A DNA stretch of 64,000 bases from Wolbachia endosymbiont of Oedothorax gibbosus (GTDB lineage: Bacteria; Pseudomonadota; Alphaproteobacteria; Rickettsiales; Anaplasmataceae). The position numbers were made by a program, and so were the translations under genes. The notes under the pieces were generated by a model, which did no database searches, was not told where the DNA came from, and saw only the letters and a program-made list of their open reading frames with translations. The DNA is taken from assembly GCF_936270435.1 (NCBI RefSeq), contig NZ_OW370567.1:372001-436000 (forward strand), read 5' to 3'. Below are positions 19,037 to 30,405 of the stretch, piece after piece. The stretch's first letter is position 1. The number at the start of each line of letters is the position of its first letter.

Positions 19037-20269
19037 ATGCAAGATGATACTAAAAAAAAAACAACGATAGAAGAAGAAAAAGGCATATTAGGATGGATAG
19101 AGTATAGACTGCCTATATTTTCTTTTCTAAAACATACTGCTTCTTATCAAGTGCCAAAAAACTTAAATTATGCTTGGAACTTTGGTTCTTTGGCTGGCAT
19201 AGCGCTAATTTTGCAAGTAATAACAGGTATATTTCTTGCTATGCACTACACTCCGCATGTTGATTATGCGTTTAATAGTGTAGAGCGCATAATGCGGGAT
19301 GTGAATTACGGGTGGTTAATACGCTACACCCATGCTGTCGGGGCATCGCTCTTCTTTATGGTAGTCTATGTTCATATAATGCGTGGATTATATTACGGAT
19401 CTTATAAAAGACCGAGAGAGATGGTGTGGTTTATTGGAATATTTATATTTTTTACAATGATGGCAACTGCCTTTATGGGATATGTTCTTCCCTGGGGACA
19501 GATGAGTTTCTGGGGTGCAACAGTCATAACTAACTTATTTTCAGCTATACCTTTAATTGGCAATAAAATAGTTATATGGTTATGGGGTGGTTTTTCAGTG
19601 GATAACCCAACACTTAACCGTTTTTTCGCTCTGCATTATCTTCTGCCTTTCATTATTATTGCTTTAGCTATGCTTCATGTGATAGCTCTGCATAGGTTTG
19701 GCTCTGGTAACCCAAGTGGAGTGGAGGTAAAATCAGATAAGGATACCATTCCTCTCTATCCTTATTATATAGTCAAGGATTGCATAACTTTTGGTCTGTT
19801 TTTTGTAGTTTTGTTCGCATTTGTTTTCTATGCTCCTAATTATCTTGGACATCCAGACAATTATATAGAAGCTGATTCTATGGTCACTCCGGTACATATA
19901 GTGCCAGAGTGGTATTTTTTACCTTTTTATGCAATGCTACGTTCAATTCCAGATAAACTTACTGGTGTGCTTACCATGTTTGCGTCTATTTTAGTGTGGT
20001 TTTTGTTACCTTGGCTTGATAAATCAAAAGTTAAAAGTGGTACTTATCGCCCGGTATTCAAGAAAATTTTTTGGGTTTTTGCAATAAATTTTGCACTTCT
20101 TGCCTGGCTTGGAGGACAAGAGGTGAAAGAGCCTTACATCACTATGAGCAGGCTATCCACTCTTTATTATTTTGCATATTTTGTAATAATTTTACCGCTT
20201 CTTAGTAAGTATGAAAAGCCAAAAGAACCACCAAAAATCTTAAGTGATTCTGTGCCGGAGATGAAGTAA
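19037..20269 (+). CDS. petB: Cytochrome b of the cytochrome bc1 complex
   Basis: 410 residues, with eight or so membrane helices. It carries the two b haems and the quinol sites of complex III in the inner membrane. Haem-ligand histidines lie in [12 protein letters not shown] with [13 protein letters not shown], and in FALHYLLPF with [15 protein letters not shown]. The quinol-oxidation motif is [13 protein letters not shown]. Its TAA stop overlaps the petC start (TAATG), so the two are coupled. A Rieske gene is not in this window. Confidence 0.97.
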   Translation: MQDDTKKKTTIEEEKGILGWIEYRLPIFSFLKHTASYQVPKNLNYAWNFGSLAGIALILQVITGIFLAMHYTPHVDYAFNSVERIMRDVNYGWLIRYTHAVGASLFFMVVYVHIMRGLYYGSYKRPREMVWFIGIFIFFTMMATAFMGYVLPWGQMSFWGATVITNLFSAIPLIGNKIVIWLWGGFSVDNPTLNRFFALHYLLPFIIIALAMLHVIALHRFGSGNPSGVEVKSDKDTIPLYPYYIVKDCITFGLFFVVLFAFVFYAPNYLGHPDNYIEADSMVTPVHIVPEWYFLPFYAMLRSIPDKLTGVLTMFASILVWFLLPWLDKSKVKSGTYRPVFKKIFWVFAINFALLAWLGGQEVKEPYITMSRLSTLYYFAYFVIILPLLSKYEKPKEPPKILSDSVPEMK

Positions 20270-21033
20270 TGCTGATGAGAAGTATGTTAGCTATACTTTG
20301 CATATTGTTTTTTGCTAATTTTGTGTATGCAGAAGAATTCAAGCCATCACCAAATAAGAAAATGGACTGGAAATTTGATGGAATTACTGGATCTTTCGAT
20401 AGGGAGTCAATTCAGCGTGGCTATAAAGTGTATAAGGAAGTCTGTGCTGCTTGTCATTCAATGAATAGAGTGGCATTTCGTAACTTGCAAGATATCGGTT
20501 TTTCTGAAGAAGATGTAAAACAGATAGCAGCTTCTTATCAAGTTAAAGATGGCCCAAATGATTTGGGTGAAATGTTTGACAGACCTGGAATACCTTCGGA
20601 TTATTTTGTTGCACCTTTTGATACAAAAGAAGCAGCTGCAGCAAGCAATAATGGTGCTGTTCCACCAGACTTATCATTAATTATTAAAGCAAGGCATGAT
20701 GGTGCAAATTATGTCTATTCACTGTTAACAGGTTATCAAAACGGCGAGCATGATGAGAATGGTTTATATTTTAACCCGTATTTTTCAACAGGCAGATTAG
20801 CTATGGCACCACCACTTTCTGAAGGAATGGTGGAATATAATGGTGCTAGGCAAGCTACAGTCGGAAATATGGCATATGATGTGGTAAGTTTTCTACAATG
20901 GGCAGCAGAGCCAGAATTAGAGCATAGGCATAAACTTGGATTAAAAGTAGTGGCGTATTTTATAATTTTAACAGTGTTTTTTGTATTAACTAACAATAGA
21001 ATTTGGAGCAAGCCCTATAAAAAGAAAAAATAG
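20269..21033 (+). CDS. petC: Cytochrome c1 of the cytochrome bc1 complex
   Basis: 254 residues. An N-terminal signal sequence (MLAILCILFFANFVYAEE) exports the haem domain to the periplasm. The haem-c motif is CAACH in VCAACHSMNRVAFRNLQ. A likely axial Met is in GRLAMAPPLSEG. A C-terminal hydrophobic helix (VVAYFIILTVFFVL) anchors the protein in the inner membrane. It receives electrons from the Rieske protein and passes them to soluble cytochrome c. It is the last gene of the petB-petC pair. Confidence 0.96.
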   Translation: MLMRSMLAILCILFFANFVYAEEFKPSPNKKMDWKFDGITGSFDRESIQRGYKVYKEVCAACHSMNRVAFRNLQDIGFSEEDVKQIAASYQVKDGPNDLGEMFDRPGIPSDYFVAPFDTKEAAAASNNGAVPPDLSLIIKARHDGANYVYSLLTGYQNGEHDENGLYFNPYFSTGRLAMAPPLSEGMVEYNGARQATVGNMAYDVVSFLQWAAEPELEHRHKLGLKVVAYFIILTVFFVLTNNRIWSKPYKKKK

Positions 21034-21133
21034 AATTTCTTATCCATTTATTATTCACTTTCATACTTAGTTTACACTAGCAAGTGTATTATACAATAAT
21101 AAACACACTATGAAGACATAGTAGGTAGAACTT

Positions 21134-23047
21134 ATGGAATTTCAAATAGTTACAAATTTTCAACCAGCTGGGGATCAGCCGCAAGCAATCGATAGTTTAG
21201 TTGCGGGGCTAAATAGCAGTAAAAGAGATCAGGTTTTACTTGGGGTTACTGGTTCTGGGAAAACTTTTACTATGGCAAATGTTATTGCAAGAACAAATAG
21301 GCCTGCATTAATTATGGCACACAATAAAACTTTAGCAGCACAGCTTTATGAGGAAATGAAAGGATTGTTTCCCAATAATGCTGTTGGATACTTCATTTCT
21401 TATTATGATTATTATCAACCTGAAGCCTATTTGCCACAAACTGATACTTATATCGAAAAAGACTCTGCAATCAACGAAAGGATTGACATGCTGCGTTATT
21501 CTGCCGTTTGCTCCCTTTTGGAGCGCAGGGATACGATCGTAGTTGCCAGTGTTTCCTGTATATACGGTCTTGGCTCGCCTGAAAGTTACCGCAGCATGAC
21601 CATACCCTTAAGTGTTAGAGATAAAATTCGTATTAATGATTTCCTGAGCAACTTAACTGATCTCCAATACAAGCGCTCTGATGCCAGGTTTGAGAGAGGA
21701 TATTTCAGAGTGCGTGGCGATATTATCGATATATTTCCTGCCTATTATGAAGATAAAGCTTGGCGTTTATCGCTGCTTGGCGATGAAATAGAAGAAATTT
21801 CTGAAATTGATGCAATAACTGGCAATGTTATCAAACGCATAGATAAAATCACCATTTTTCCAAATAGCTATCACATAACCACGCGTGAGACTCTGTTGCA
21901 AGCAATTGAATTAGTCAAAAAAGAGCTGCATGGACGCTTGAATTATTACTATTCGCAAAACAAGATTGTTGAAGCAAAGCGCCTCGAACAACGCACTAAT
22001 TTTGATATCGAAATGATGAGGACAACAGGAATATGTAAAGGTATTGAAAATTATTCGCGGTATCTCTATGGAATGGAAGCTGGTGATCCACCGCCTACTT
22101 TATTTGAATATTTACCCAAAGACGTAATTTTATTTGTTGATGAGAGTCATGTCACCGTTCCTCAGGTTGGTGCAATGTACAGTGGTAATGAGGTGCGTAA
22201 AAAGAAATTGATTGACTATGGCTTCAGGCTCCCTTCCGCTTTTGATAATCGTCCATTAAAATTTGAAGAGTGGGAGAAAGCTAGGCCGCAGACTATTTAC
22301 ATTTCAGCTACTCCTGGAAAGTATGAGTTGGCAAAGACCAATAATGTATTTATAGAGCAAGTTATCCGCCCAACAGGGCTTACAGACCCAATCTGCATTG
22401 TGAAACCAATAGAGAGTCAAATTGATGATGTAATTCATGAGGCACAAGTGACAATAGGAAAGGGATTTTGTGTTTTAATCACTACACTGACGAAAAAAAT
22501 GGCTGAAAATTTAGCTGAATATATGAGTGAATTAAATATGAGAGTGAGTTATTTGCATTCGGATATTGGTGCATTGGAAAGAATAGAAATTATATGTAAA
22601 TTAAGATCTAAAGAAATCGATGTTTTAGTAGGTGTTAACTTGCTGAGGGAAGGTCTTGATATTCCAGAGTGTGGGTTGGTTGCAATTTTGGATGCTGATA
22701 AAGAAGGATTTTTGCGATCAGAAACATCGCTCATTCAAACGATCGGTCGTGCTGCGCGTAATGCTGAAGGTAGAGTAATTTTGTATGCAGATAAAATCAC
22801 TGGTTCTTTAGATCGTGCATTAAGAGAGACTGAAAGAAGAAGAAAAAAACAAGAGGAACATAATATATTACACAATATTGTCCCGAAGACTATAATAAAA
22901 CCTATATCAAACACCTTACAGGAGAGGGCAATAGCAGAACCGAAAGTAAATACTAATAAGGATGACTTGAGAAAGCAAATGATAGAGCATGCTGAAAATT
23001 TAGAGTTTGAAGAAGCAGCAAGAATAAAAAAATTATTGCAAGGTTAA
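21134..23047 (+). CDS. uvrB: Excinuclease ABC subunit B
   Basis: 637 residues. UvrB verifies DNA damage handed over by UvrA and recruits UvrC in nucleotide excision repair. Walker A is GVTGSGKT at residues 37-44. The damage-probing hairpin region is [18 protein letters not shown]. Helicase motifs follow: [30 protein letters not shown] and [19 protein letters not shown]. The C-terminal UVR helix pair ends [12 protein letters not shown]. It is slightly shorter than many UvrB proteins but complete in motifs. The IS66 nest starts 116 bp after the stop and does not touch it. Confidence 0.97.
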   Translation: MEFQIVTNFQPAGDQPQAIDSLVAGLNSSKRDQVLLGVTGSGKTFTMANVIARTNRPALIMAHNKTLAAQLYEEMKGLFPNNAVGYFISYYDYYQPEAYLPQTDTYIEKDSAINERIDMLRYSAVCSLLERRDTIVVASVSCIYGLGSPESYRSMTIPLSVRDKIRINDFLSNLTDLQYKRSDARFERGYFRVRGDIIDIFPAYYEDKAWRLSLLGDEIEEISEIDAITGNVIKRIDKITIFPNSYHITTRETLLQAIELVKKELHGRLNYYYSQNKIVEAKRLEQRTNFDIEMMRTTGICKGIENYSRYLYGMEAGDPPPTLFEYLPKDVILFVDESHVTVPQVGAMYSGNEVRKKKLIDYGFRLPSAFDNRPLKFEEWEKARPQTIYISATPGKYELAKTNNVFIEQVIRPTGLTDPICIVKPIESQIDDVIHEAQVTIGKGFCVLITTLTKKMAENLAEYMSELNMRVSYLHSDIGALERIEIICKLRSKEIDVLVGVNLLREGLDIPECGLVAILDADKEGFLRSETSLIQTIGRAARNAEGRVILYADKITGSLDRALRETERRRKKQEEHNILHNIVPKTIIKPISNTLQERAIAEPKVNTNKDDLRKQMIEHAENLEFEEAARIKKLLQG

Positions 23048-24538
23048 GTAATATATGATGCTATGGGCATAGTATGAAAGTGTAAACAACCTGCTATTCT
23101 CCTTCTTATTTTAGCTCATCTTTTTGAGATTTTTGACAATATTTTAGAACTGAAGAAGGAAAGGTATCCGTTCAGCAGAGTGGTTTAAGAAACAATAGAT
23201 AGGAGATTTTGGAAAGCCCCTTTGTTTCCATGTTAAGTATAATGAAATTATCCGTTCGAGGAATGTGTTTCCTCGCTGTGATTGTGTAAAATATGAGTTT
23301 TTACGGTAAACGACATAGTGTCGTATCTGTTGTTCAACATGTCAATGGAATGTTTTCTGAATCATTCAAAAAATTCCACATCATTCTTTCAGATTTCAAA
23401 ATATTTTTTGCAACTCGAGAAGCTCCTATTGCTTCAGGTAGGTAAAATATCTCCTTCAAGTAATACCTTGTACGTTTTCGCAATTTTCTGGCACGTCTGG
23501 CAAATCTAAAAACATCTATCTCATTTTTTAACAGAGCTTTTTTCAGTGCAAACAACTCAACAGCAACATCTCTCAAATAACAGCCGAGAATTTTGACCTC
23601 AATGTTCCAACTATGTTTCAAAATCCCTTGATCCAACAAATTTGCCTCTTTTCATCAGAAAAATAATTGTATGCTGCATATCTGTCAGTTATAGCACTTC
23701 TCATAATAATCCGAACAGATCATAGAAAGGCAGAATCAACAGCATGACGAAAAGACTTGAATAGAGGAATGTTTTTCCTGACTCTGTTTTTTATAGCAAA
23801 CCAATGATGTTCAATTTTGTTAAAATCTGGAGAATACGGTGGCAGATACAAAATTTCTGCACCAATCCCTTTAGCAAGCTTAATGATCTTATCAGACTTA
23901 TGAAAAGTAGCATTGTCAAGAATGACAGTTTGTCCAGGTTCCAAGGTCGGTATCAAAAATTGCTCAAACCATCCATTAAAAATATCCATATTACAGTGGC
24001 CTTCAAAGGTTAATGGAGCAACTATTTTTCTTTCACTTAAAGCTGCAATCATACTGATTCGTTGAGTTTTCTTCCCAGATTTTAGGGCATAAAACCGCTG
24101 TCCCTTCTGACAATATCCATAGACCCCAGTTATGGATTAACCAACGAAGTAAAGCTGAGAAATACAGGGCTTTTTCGATTGCATTGAATAAGAAATGAGG
24201 GTAGAAAAAATATGTACCAAGAAATTTACTGTGGATCTATGCCGAGTGTGCTCAAGTTCAAATTTGTTTTTTAGGCAGCCAAAAACCGTTTCAACAATCG
24301 ATCTTTTCCCTAGTAAAATCTTCTCTTTCAGCGAAATCAGTGCATTTTTCATACCTTTTTTCACTTTAGTGACGAGTTTTAGACCTCTATCGAATAGTTT
24401 CTCAAAGAGCTCTTTCTTTATATAGCCCTTATCTCCAAACAAAAGTCCAGTTAGTTTTTTGGTTAGAGTTGGTACAGGTTTTCTGTCATCGACGTTACCT
24501 CTGGTTAGCGTAACACCTTGAATTTCACCTATTTCATT

Positions 24539-25441
24539 AGACCTCTTTCAAAATTCACATCATCAACTCTAGATTGTAAATTCCAGCTATCAAATTGAAT
24601 CTCAATCCAAAACGTTTTCGCCGATTGCGATATTTATCTGCAATAATTTTAAATCTTTTAAGCAAACCGATTACATTCTCAACCACAACTCTTTTGCTTG
24701 CAAGCTCTTGATTTTCTTGCTTTTGTTTCTTAGTCAATGGGTGCTTTTTCGTTTTTCTATGTGGCAATTCAACATTTGCGTGAATTTTTTGTAGACCTCT
24801 GTAACCGCTATCTGCTAGGACTTTGATACTTGGTAGTATGTGCACTTTTGACTCCTTAAAAAGCCGAAAATCATGTTTCCTACCATTTGAAAAAGACGTG
24901 CAAATGATCTTTTTGCTTTCTTTTTCCGAAATAATCTGTGTTTTTATACTGTGCTTTTTCTTTTTTCCTGAATAAAATCTTTTTTGCTTTTTTTGGGTCT
25001 TTCCACAGGAGTTTCTGTTGCATCTATCACTAAAACCTCATATTCTATATCACTTTTTAGAACCTCTTTTCGCCCTGGCAATGCAAAATCCGGATGTTTT
25101 ACCAATGTATTTTCAATCCACTTTATGATTTTATAGGTCGTACTTTCGCTCATACCATAACTTCGACCAATGTGGAAATATGTCCGATATTCACGAAGAT
25201 ATTCCAATGCCATAAGTAGCCTGTCTTCTATACAGAGCTTGCTTTTACGCCCACTTTTTGCTTTTTTCCTTCTATCTTCTTCATCTAAAATTTCTACCAT
25301 CCTGTTGAAAGTTGCCTTCTTTACTCCTGTCAGACGACGAAACTTCTCTTCATCTAACTCCTTAGTTTCTTCATATCTCATACTTTTAAATGTATGATTT
25401 TATACTAATTTTTTGCTCTTTTCCAATTTTGAAAGAAGTCT
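24539..25441 (-). mobile_element. IS5-family element nested in IS982 copy 2
   Basis: The element is 903 bp. Its ends are AGACCTCTTTCAAAATT and the complement of AGACTTCTTTCAAAATT, with ATT on both sides (24536-24538 and 25442-25444). It is the innermost, hence youngest, member of the nest. A related but distinct copy is at 39891-40794. Confidence 0.9.
24555..25381 (-). CDS. IS5-family transposase in two frames (probable -1 frameshift)
   Basis: The upstream frame (25381-24944, 145 residues) has the helix-turn-helix region FRRLTGVKKATFNRMVEIL and SYGMSESTTYKIIKWIE, and the first Asp in YEVLVIDATETPVERP. The downstream frame, continuing to 24555, carries KVLADSGYRGLQKIHAN (second Asp) and ELASKRVVVENVIGLLKRFK (catalytic Glu). 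A poly-A stretch just before QEKRKS lies at the overlap, and a -1 shift there joins the two into one protein. The copy at 40 kb has the same two-frame layout at the same place, so the frameshift is probably programmed. Confidence 0.75.
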
Positions 25442-27432
25442 ATTGATTACTACATGTAATTTAAAACCAAAAAACCAGCCGTAAGTATTCTTTCCTAACT
25501 CTGCTAATCCTTTGAAAACCTTATTTCTTGAGATTCTTTTTCGATGGCATACTGCTATTGAAGTAGAATCTATGTAGGAAATCCCGGTCATTTTTGCTTG
25601 TTCACAAAACCATTGCAAAAGTAATGCTAAATACCACAAAACTCGCGGCTTTAAGGCAATAAATCTGTGATATGAAGGCAGCTTTGAAAACTCTGATCTA
25701 TAGAATAACTGAAGATAACAAAGATAAAAAGCCTTGAAGTTTTTACATGGTGATTTATGGTATAATAGGATTATGGTTAGAATTTCTGAGTGCGCTATTT
25801 CTGGTACTCTGGTTGGTTTTTTGCCGTTTGATAAGAACCTATTTGCAAAATTATCATCTACCGCACGACAAAAATCCTCGACGCAACAGTACAGTTCTGT
25901 AATATCTTTCTTCATGGGTAACCTCTTATTATTACTAAAATACTCGAGTTTACCCTGTTTCCCTCTTCTTAGTTATACTTTTATCTATTTTCTAATCCAT
26001 AACTGAGGTCATAGGGGTAGTCTTCAGTGTTGTCAATGCCAGACTCATCTATATACACTAAGTTTTTAGGTTCTTTTGTTGCTATAATTTTCAAGAATTT
26101 AGCACGTTTTTCTTCGCTTCTTTCCTTGTACCCATAGGTCTTTTTTTGCGTGTAAATCCAATTTTTTTCAGGGCTCGGTGGATAGTTTGGATACTAACGT
26201 TGCTCCAAAGTTTAGCCATTTCCAATAGAGTCTTTCCTCCGTTTTCTCTGGCAAATTTAGCAAAGGCATCCCAGTCGGTAATTTTGTGATTGTAACCTCC
26301 ATTTCCAAGTTTTTTTGATTGAAAGTCACCTGTTTCTTTTCTTCTTTGCTGCCACTCCCACAAAGTAGTTCGTCCAATTTTAAATCTTGCTGCCACTGTT
26401 TCTCTGCTTTCTCCCTCGTCTAGAGCTTCCATTGCTTTTTTCCTTAAGTCATAACTATATGCTGCTGGCATACCTACCTTCACTACTACAAATCCTTATT
26501 TTACCTTATTTGGACTATTATGAAAAGTACTATACTACCAAGCTATTACGATTGCAGCATACACTGTTTTTTAAAACTTTCATTCCCCTTGACTCTGTAA
26601 ATTTTACAAAACTTGCCGTATTGCTTGCAAACACCAAGCGAGTTTACCTTTGTTATAATGGCTCGTTTCATCAATAAGTAGAACTTTACTTCTACTTATC
26701 TCTTGTTCGATCTGCTCATATGCTTCTTGGCATTTTTCTGCAACTCTAGCCTCGCTATTTGACACGCTACCAACACTGATGTCCAGGTTGAAAATATTTT
26801 TTATAATATTTGCTATTTCTCTTTTCGAGTTCTTGTAAAATCCGCTCAGCGCCGCGATTGTTGACTTAACTTTTGGACCAAATGTATCTGGCGTAACACC
26901 TTCTGGTAACTTACTGCTTCTTCTTTTCCCGCATCTCCGGCAACGACCATTGATATTCCACTACATAAGGCCTAATTTACGGAAGATCAACTTTTTGATG
27001 AATGTACGGTCCCTTGCATATTGCAATCTCTCCTCCGCATTCACAAGTAGATGACAACTTTACTTTTATCACCTCATCTGCATCCATTTTGGCGCGAAAA
27101 CTTCCTTTATGACCAACCTGACCACCGACGTTTCTGTCGCTCTTTGGCTTGTCCTTCTTTATTTTGTATAATTCTTTAGAGCTTGGCAGAGATGAATTTT
27201 TCGAGTTTAAACCAAGCCTCTCCTTTAATTCAGCGTTCTCTATCCTCAGGGCTTTATTTTCTGCTTTTAAGTTTTCTACTTCTACTTCCAACTTCTCTAT
27301 TTTTTTGCTGTAAATTTTTGCAGAGCTCTTCTAGATCAATCATATTACCTCACGTTTACCCTATGATTATCTTTTTAGATCACCTTGTCTACCTTATTCT
27401 GCCACTCCGCTGAACGGATACGAAAAAAGGAT

Positions 27433-28926
27433 CTACTCTGAATCAGATGACAAATTAGATGCTTGATAAGCGTAATTTGGAGCTTCTTGTGTAATGACTA
27501 TATCATGAGCATGACTCTCTCTTAATCCTGATGCAGTAATAGTAACAAATTTGCAATTTTTTTTCATCTCTTCTATATTCCTATTACCAGTATACCCCAT
27601 TGCAGCTTGCAATCCGCCAATCAACTGATGGATTACTCCTGAAGCCGGACCTTTGAACGGAACTCTTCCTTCTACTCCTTGTGGAACTAATTTGAGTTTT
27701 GAGTCTTTATCTTGAAAATAACGGCTAGCTGAACCTCGTTTCATTGCACTAATAGATCCCATTCCTCGATAGCCTTTATATGCTCTGCCCTTATACATAA
27801 TAATCTCACCTGGACTTTCGTCAGTGCCAGCAAAAATCGAACCAATCATCACAGAGTCAGCACCAACTGCAATAGCTTTTGCAACATCTCCTGAGTATTT
27901 TATCCCACCATCAGCAACTAGTCTGACATTTTTTGCTCTACATAACTCTGCAACATTCTTGATTGCAGAGAATTGTGGCACACCAACACCTGTAACTATT
28001 CTGGTTGTACAGATTGATCCTGGTCCTATTCCGACCTTCACTGCATCAACACCCGCATCAATCAACGCTTCAGCAGCCTCCTTTGTTGCAATGTTTCCGC
28101 CAATTAATTGCGTATTAGGATACATCTTTTTTATTTCCCTAATGGTATTGATAACGTTTTCGGAATGACCGTGAGCAGTATCCACAACAACTACATCAAC
28201 TTCTTCTCCGATCAAAGCTTCACATCTTTCTATACCATCTTTTTTACCAGTGCCAATTGCAGCGGCAACTCTAAGCCGCCCTTTACTGTCTTTACATGAA
28301 TTTGGGTATCTATTGTATTTTTCAATGTCTTTAACCGTAATTAAACCTATACAACAAGAATTTTCATCTACGACCAAAAGCTTCTCTATTCTATTTTCAT
28401 GCAACAATTTCATTGCTGAGGCACTATTCACTCCCTGCTCCCGCACTGTCACTAACTTATCTTTTGTCATCACTTCGGAAACTTTTACATTCATGTTCTG
28501 GTCTTCAATAAACCTCACATCTCGATTAGTTAAAATTCCAACTAACTTGCGTTGATCAACTACAGGAATGCCAGAATAATTGTGCTCTCTCATTAATGAA
28601 ATTGCTTCCGCAACCGTTTTATCCGGTGAAATCGTAATTGGGTTATATACGATCCAACTTTCATATTTTTTCACTCTTCTTACTTCTAAAACTTGTTCAT
28701 CTATTGATAAATTTTTATGTATGCAACCTATCCCTCCATGTTGGGCAATAGCTATTGCAAAGCCCGACTCAGTAACAGTATCCATTGCAGAAGATATGAG
28801 AGGGATATTTAGTTCTATATTATTTGTTAAATAAGTTTTTGTATCTGCATCGCAAGGCAATATATTAGAATAGGCCGGCAAAAGGAGTATATCGTCAAAC
28901 GAATAACAAGCTTCCATTTTTTTCAT
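27433..28926 (-). CDS. guaB: Inosine-5'-monophosphate dehydrogenase
   Basis: 497 residues. It oxidises IMP to XMP with NAD+, the committed step to GMP. The TIM-barrel start SFDDILLLPAYSNILP is followed by two CBS domains (around residues 95-205, e.g. HNYSGIPVVDQRKLVGILTN). Catalytic Cys is in GIGPGSICTTRIVTGVGVPQ, the phosphate/flap elements are GYRGMGSISAM, and the C-terminal region has VEGRVPFKGPASGVIHQL. The length is standard. It is transcribed alone on the minus strand, away from the IS66 nest 11 bp past its stop. Confidence 0.97.
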   Translation of the reverse strand: MKKMEACYSFDDILLLPAYSNILPCDADTKTYLTNNIELNIPLISSAMDTVTESGFAIAIAQHGGIGCIHKNLSIDEQVLEVRRVKKYESWIVYNPITISPDKTVAEAISLMREHNYSGIPVVDQRKLVGILTNRDVRFIEDQNMNVKVSEVMTKDKLVTVREQGVNSASAMKLLHENRIEKLLVVDENSCCIGLITVKDIEKYNRYPNSCKDSKGRLRVAAAIGTGKKDGIERCEALIGEEVDVVVVDTAHGHSENVINTIREIKKMYPNTQLIGGNIATKEAAEALIDAGVDAVKVGIGPGSICTTRIVTGVGVPQFSAIKNVAELCRAKNVRLVADGGIKYSGDVAKAIAVGADSVMIGSIFAGTDESPGEIIMYKGRAYKGYRGMGSISAMKRGSASRYFQDKDSKLKLVPQGVEGRVPFKGPASGVIHQLIGGLQAAMGYTGNRNIEEMKKNCKFVTITASGLRESHAHDIVITQEAPNYAYQASNLSSDSE

Positions 28927-29435
28927 AGGCTTTATTTAAAGCTTATACGCCAATTAATTAAATTGCAATAGGGCTTTTGCAAAATTAGCTATAGCTAAAG
29001 CAATTTAGGTTTACCAAAATATATTTATAGTTAGACTAGTAACTATAGGTGATGCCTTAAGTTGTCATTCCAGCACGTGACGCTGGAATCCAGGTTTTAT
29101 AAACTGGATCCTATGGTCAAGCCCACAACTGTACGAATATTGTCTAGCAGGAGGATGTCATCCCAGTGCCCAGACACTGGGATCCAGGAATTTTATTAAG
29201 TTGGTAAACATAAAAGTAGCCGTTTTATGTTAAAATACAACGTTTTGATGATTATGAAAAAGCTGGATTCCAGTGTCAAGCACTGGAATGACATCGTTTA
29301 CTATGTGCCATATTGCAATGTTCGTACAGTAAGCCATAGGATGACAGAAGCGGAGCTATAGAAGCCGGTGTGGCTCTGTCGTATAGCTCTAACTGTTTTT
29401 ATGGGATAGAAAGGCTATATGGTTGCTAATACATT
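28927..29435. repeat. Intergenic region with three hairpin-forming repeats
   Basis: Three short palindromes are clear: 29067-29089 (ATTCCAGC with GCTGGAAT), 29160-29183 (ATCCCAGTG with CACTGGGAT) and 29267-29289 (ATTCCAGTG with CACTGGAAT). They belong to the same family as the repeats near 16.1, 57.0 and 61.5 kb. Part of 29281-29325 is similar, in reverse, to 35860-35925. No protein-coding potential is apparent between guaB and rsmA. Confidence 0.6.
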
Positions 29436-30230
29436 TTATCGCAAAATCACATTATTTGCCAGCAAACAAAACTGCTCAATAGTTAAGTCTTCTGGACGCT
29501 GGTTTCCACTCAATTTAGCGTTTTCAAGGACAGTTTCAGCATGGTTCGTTATATTTTGCAAACTATTTCTCAGCATCTTTCTTCTTTGAGCAAAAACAGC
29601 ACGTGTTAATCTTGTTAAGGTTTCCAAATTTACTGCAAACTTTGGGGTAGGCAAAGGATTTACTGTAATTACTGAAGAATGTACTTTTGGTCTTGGAAAA
29701 AACTCTTTAGGTTCAATATTAAATTCCTTTTTTACATCACATAGTAACTGGCTTAGCACTGATAAGGAACCATAATCTTTAGAATTGGGTCTTGCCGTAA
29801 TGCGATCTGCTACCTCTTTTTGAAACATTAATGTCAAACTCGTAAAGAATTTTATGTTATTTAACCACTTTAAAAATAACACTACCGAGATATTGTAAGG
29901 CAAGTTAGCAATAACTTTAACTGGACGTTCTATCAGCTCTTCTTCTATAACATGCAGTGCATCTGCTTCTATAATTTTATACTTTCCTTGATGCTCATTT
30001 AGCAGTTGATCATGGTGTTTTACTAAATCTCTATCTTTTTCTATAGAAAGTAGAGACTTTGGATTATGCACCAATATTTCTCTTGTTAATGCACCATATC
30101 CAGGACCAATTTCAATGACATTAAAATTCTCCAGACTACCAGCTAAAGCGACGATTTTTTTTGTTATCTCACTCGATAAAATAAAATTTTGCCCTAGACT
30201 CTTTTTTGGCTTCAGTAAAAATTTTTTCAT
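29436..30230 (-). CDS. rsmA: 16S rRNA dimethyladenosine transferase (KsgA/RsmA)
   Basis: About 264 residues from the preferred start at 30230 (MKKFLLKPKKSLGQNFIL). The in-frame ATG at 30278 adds 16 residues not typical of the family. The enzyme dimethylates two adjacent adenosines in the 3' hairpin of 16S rRNA using S-adenosylmethionine, a late step of small-subunit assembly. Motifs: NVIEIGPGYGALTREIL (SAM-binding), VIANLPYNISVVLFLKWL with the catalytic NLPY, and FFPRPKVHSSVITVNP. Complete and in a single-gene unit divergent from tRNA-Thr. Confidence 0.95.
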   Translation of the reverse strand: MKKFLLKPKKSLGQNFILSSEITKKIVALAGSLENFNVIEIGPGYGALTREILVHNPKSLLSIEKDRDLVKHHDQLLNEHQGKYKIIEADALHVIEEELIERPVKVIANLPYNISVVLFLKWLNNIKFFTSLTLMFQKEVADRITARPNSKDYGSLSVLSQLLCDVKKEFNIEPKEFFPRPKVHSSVITVNPLPTPKFAVNLETLTRLTRAVFAQRRKMLRNSLQNITNHAETVLENAKLSGNQRPEDLTIEQFCLLANNVILR

Positions 30231-30263
30231 ATTATTTTCATTATACAGTATTTTAAAAATTAG

Positions 30264-30293
30264 TTGACTAAAATTCATTGATAATTGTATATT
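30264..30293 (+). promoter_or_regulatory. Likely promoter for tRNA-Thr/tpiA
   Basis: TTGACT at 30264-30269 and TATATT at 30288-30293 are separated by 18 bp and lie 15 bp before the tRNA gene, the expected distance for a sigma-70 promoter. The match is inferred from consensus only. Confidence 0.5.
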
Positions 30294-30308
30294 ATTAATG
30301 TGTTTAAC

Positions 30309-30381
<73 letters not shown>

Positions 30382-30405
30382 CTCTCACTCATATAAGTAA
30401 AGTTG

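Larger units (their letters stand above)
24123..26009 (-). mobile_element. IS982 copy 2, interrupted by an IS5 element
   Basis: Left end ACCCCAGTTATGG and right end the complement of ACCTCAGTTATGG, flanked by CATAG at 24118-24122 and 26010-26014. Without the nested IS5 and its 3-bp duplication it is 981 bp, like the other IS982 copies. The transposase pieces are at 25400-25915 and 24137-24530, minus strand, and match the intact protein. Confidence 0.93.
23692..26532 (-). mobile_element. IS630-family element, second copy, interrupted by IS982
   Basis: Ends match the copy at 4933-5881, and TA flanks are at 23690-23691 and 26533-26534. Subtracting the nested IS982 and its 5-bp duplication leaves 949 bp, the same as the first copy. 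The transposase halves are at 23720-24117 and 26015-26483 on the minus strand. They are otherwise identical in translation to the first copy, so this copy was intact until the IS982 arrived. Confidence 0.92.
23190..27343 (-). pseudogene. IS66-family transposase, interrupted and frameshifted
   Basis: It starts at 27343 (MIDLEELCKNLQQ) with a leucine-zipper-like coiled coil (EVEVENLKAENKALRIENAE), then SLPSSKELYKIKK and a cysteine-rich zinc region (CECGGEI). A stop and frameshifts follow near 26977. Continuing pieces to about 26540 read GYKNSKREIANII-like helices and LLIDETSHYNKGKL with a catalytic Asp. The IS630 insertion splits it near TDRYAAYNYF. The C-terminal region at 23639-23334 (ELFALKKALLKNEIDVFRF) ends early through a short deletion after SENIPLT. 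Not functional. Confidence 0.8.
23164..27421 (-). mobile_element. IS66-family element hosting three nested insertions
   Basis: The ends are GTATCCGTTCAGCAGAGTGG at 23164 and the complement of GTATCCGTTCAGCGGAGTGG ending at 27421. The element lies between uvrB and guaB. Inside it, an IS630 copy (23692-26532) carries an IS982 (24123-26009), which carries an IS5 (24539-25441). Each inner element has its own target duplication: TA, CATAG and ATT respectively. No clear duplication flanks the IS66 itself. Confidence 0.88.
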
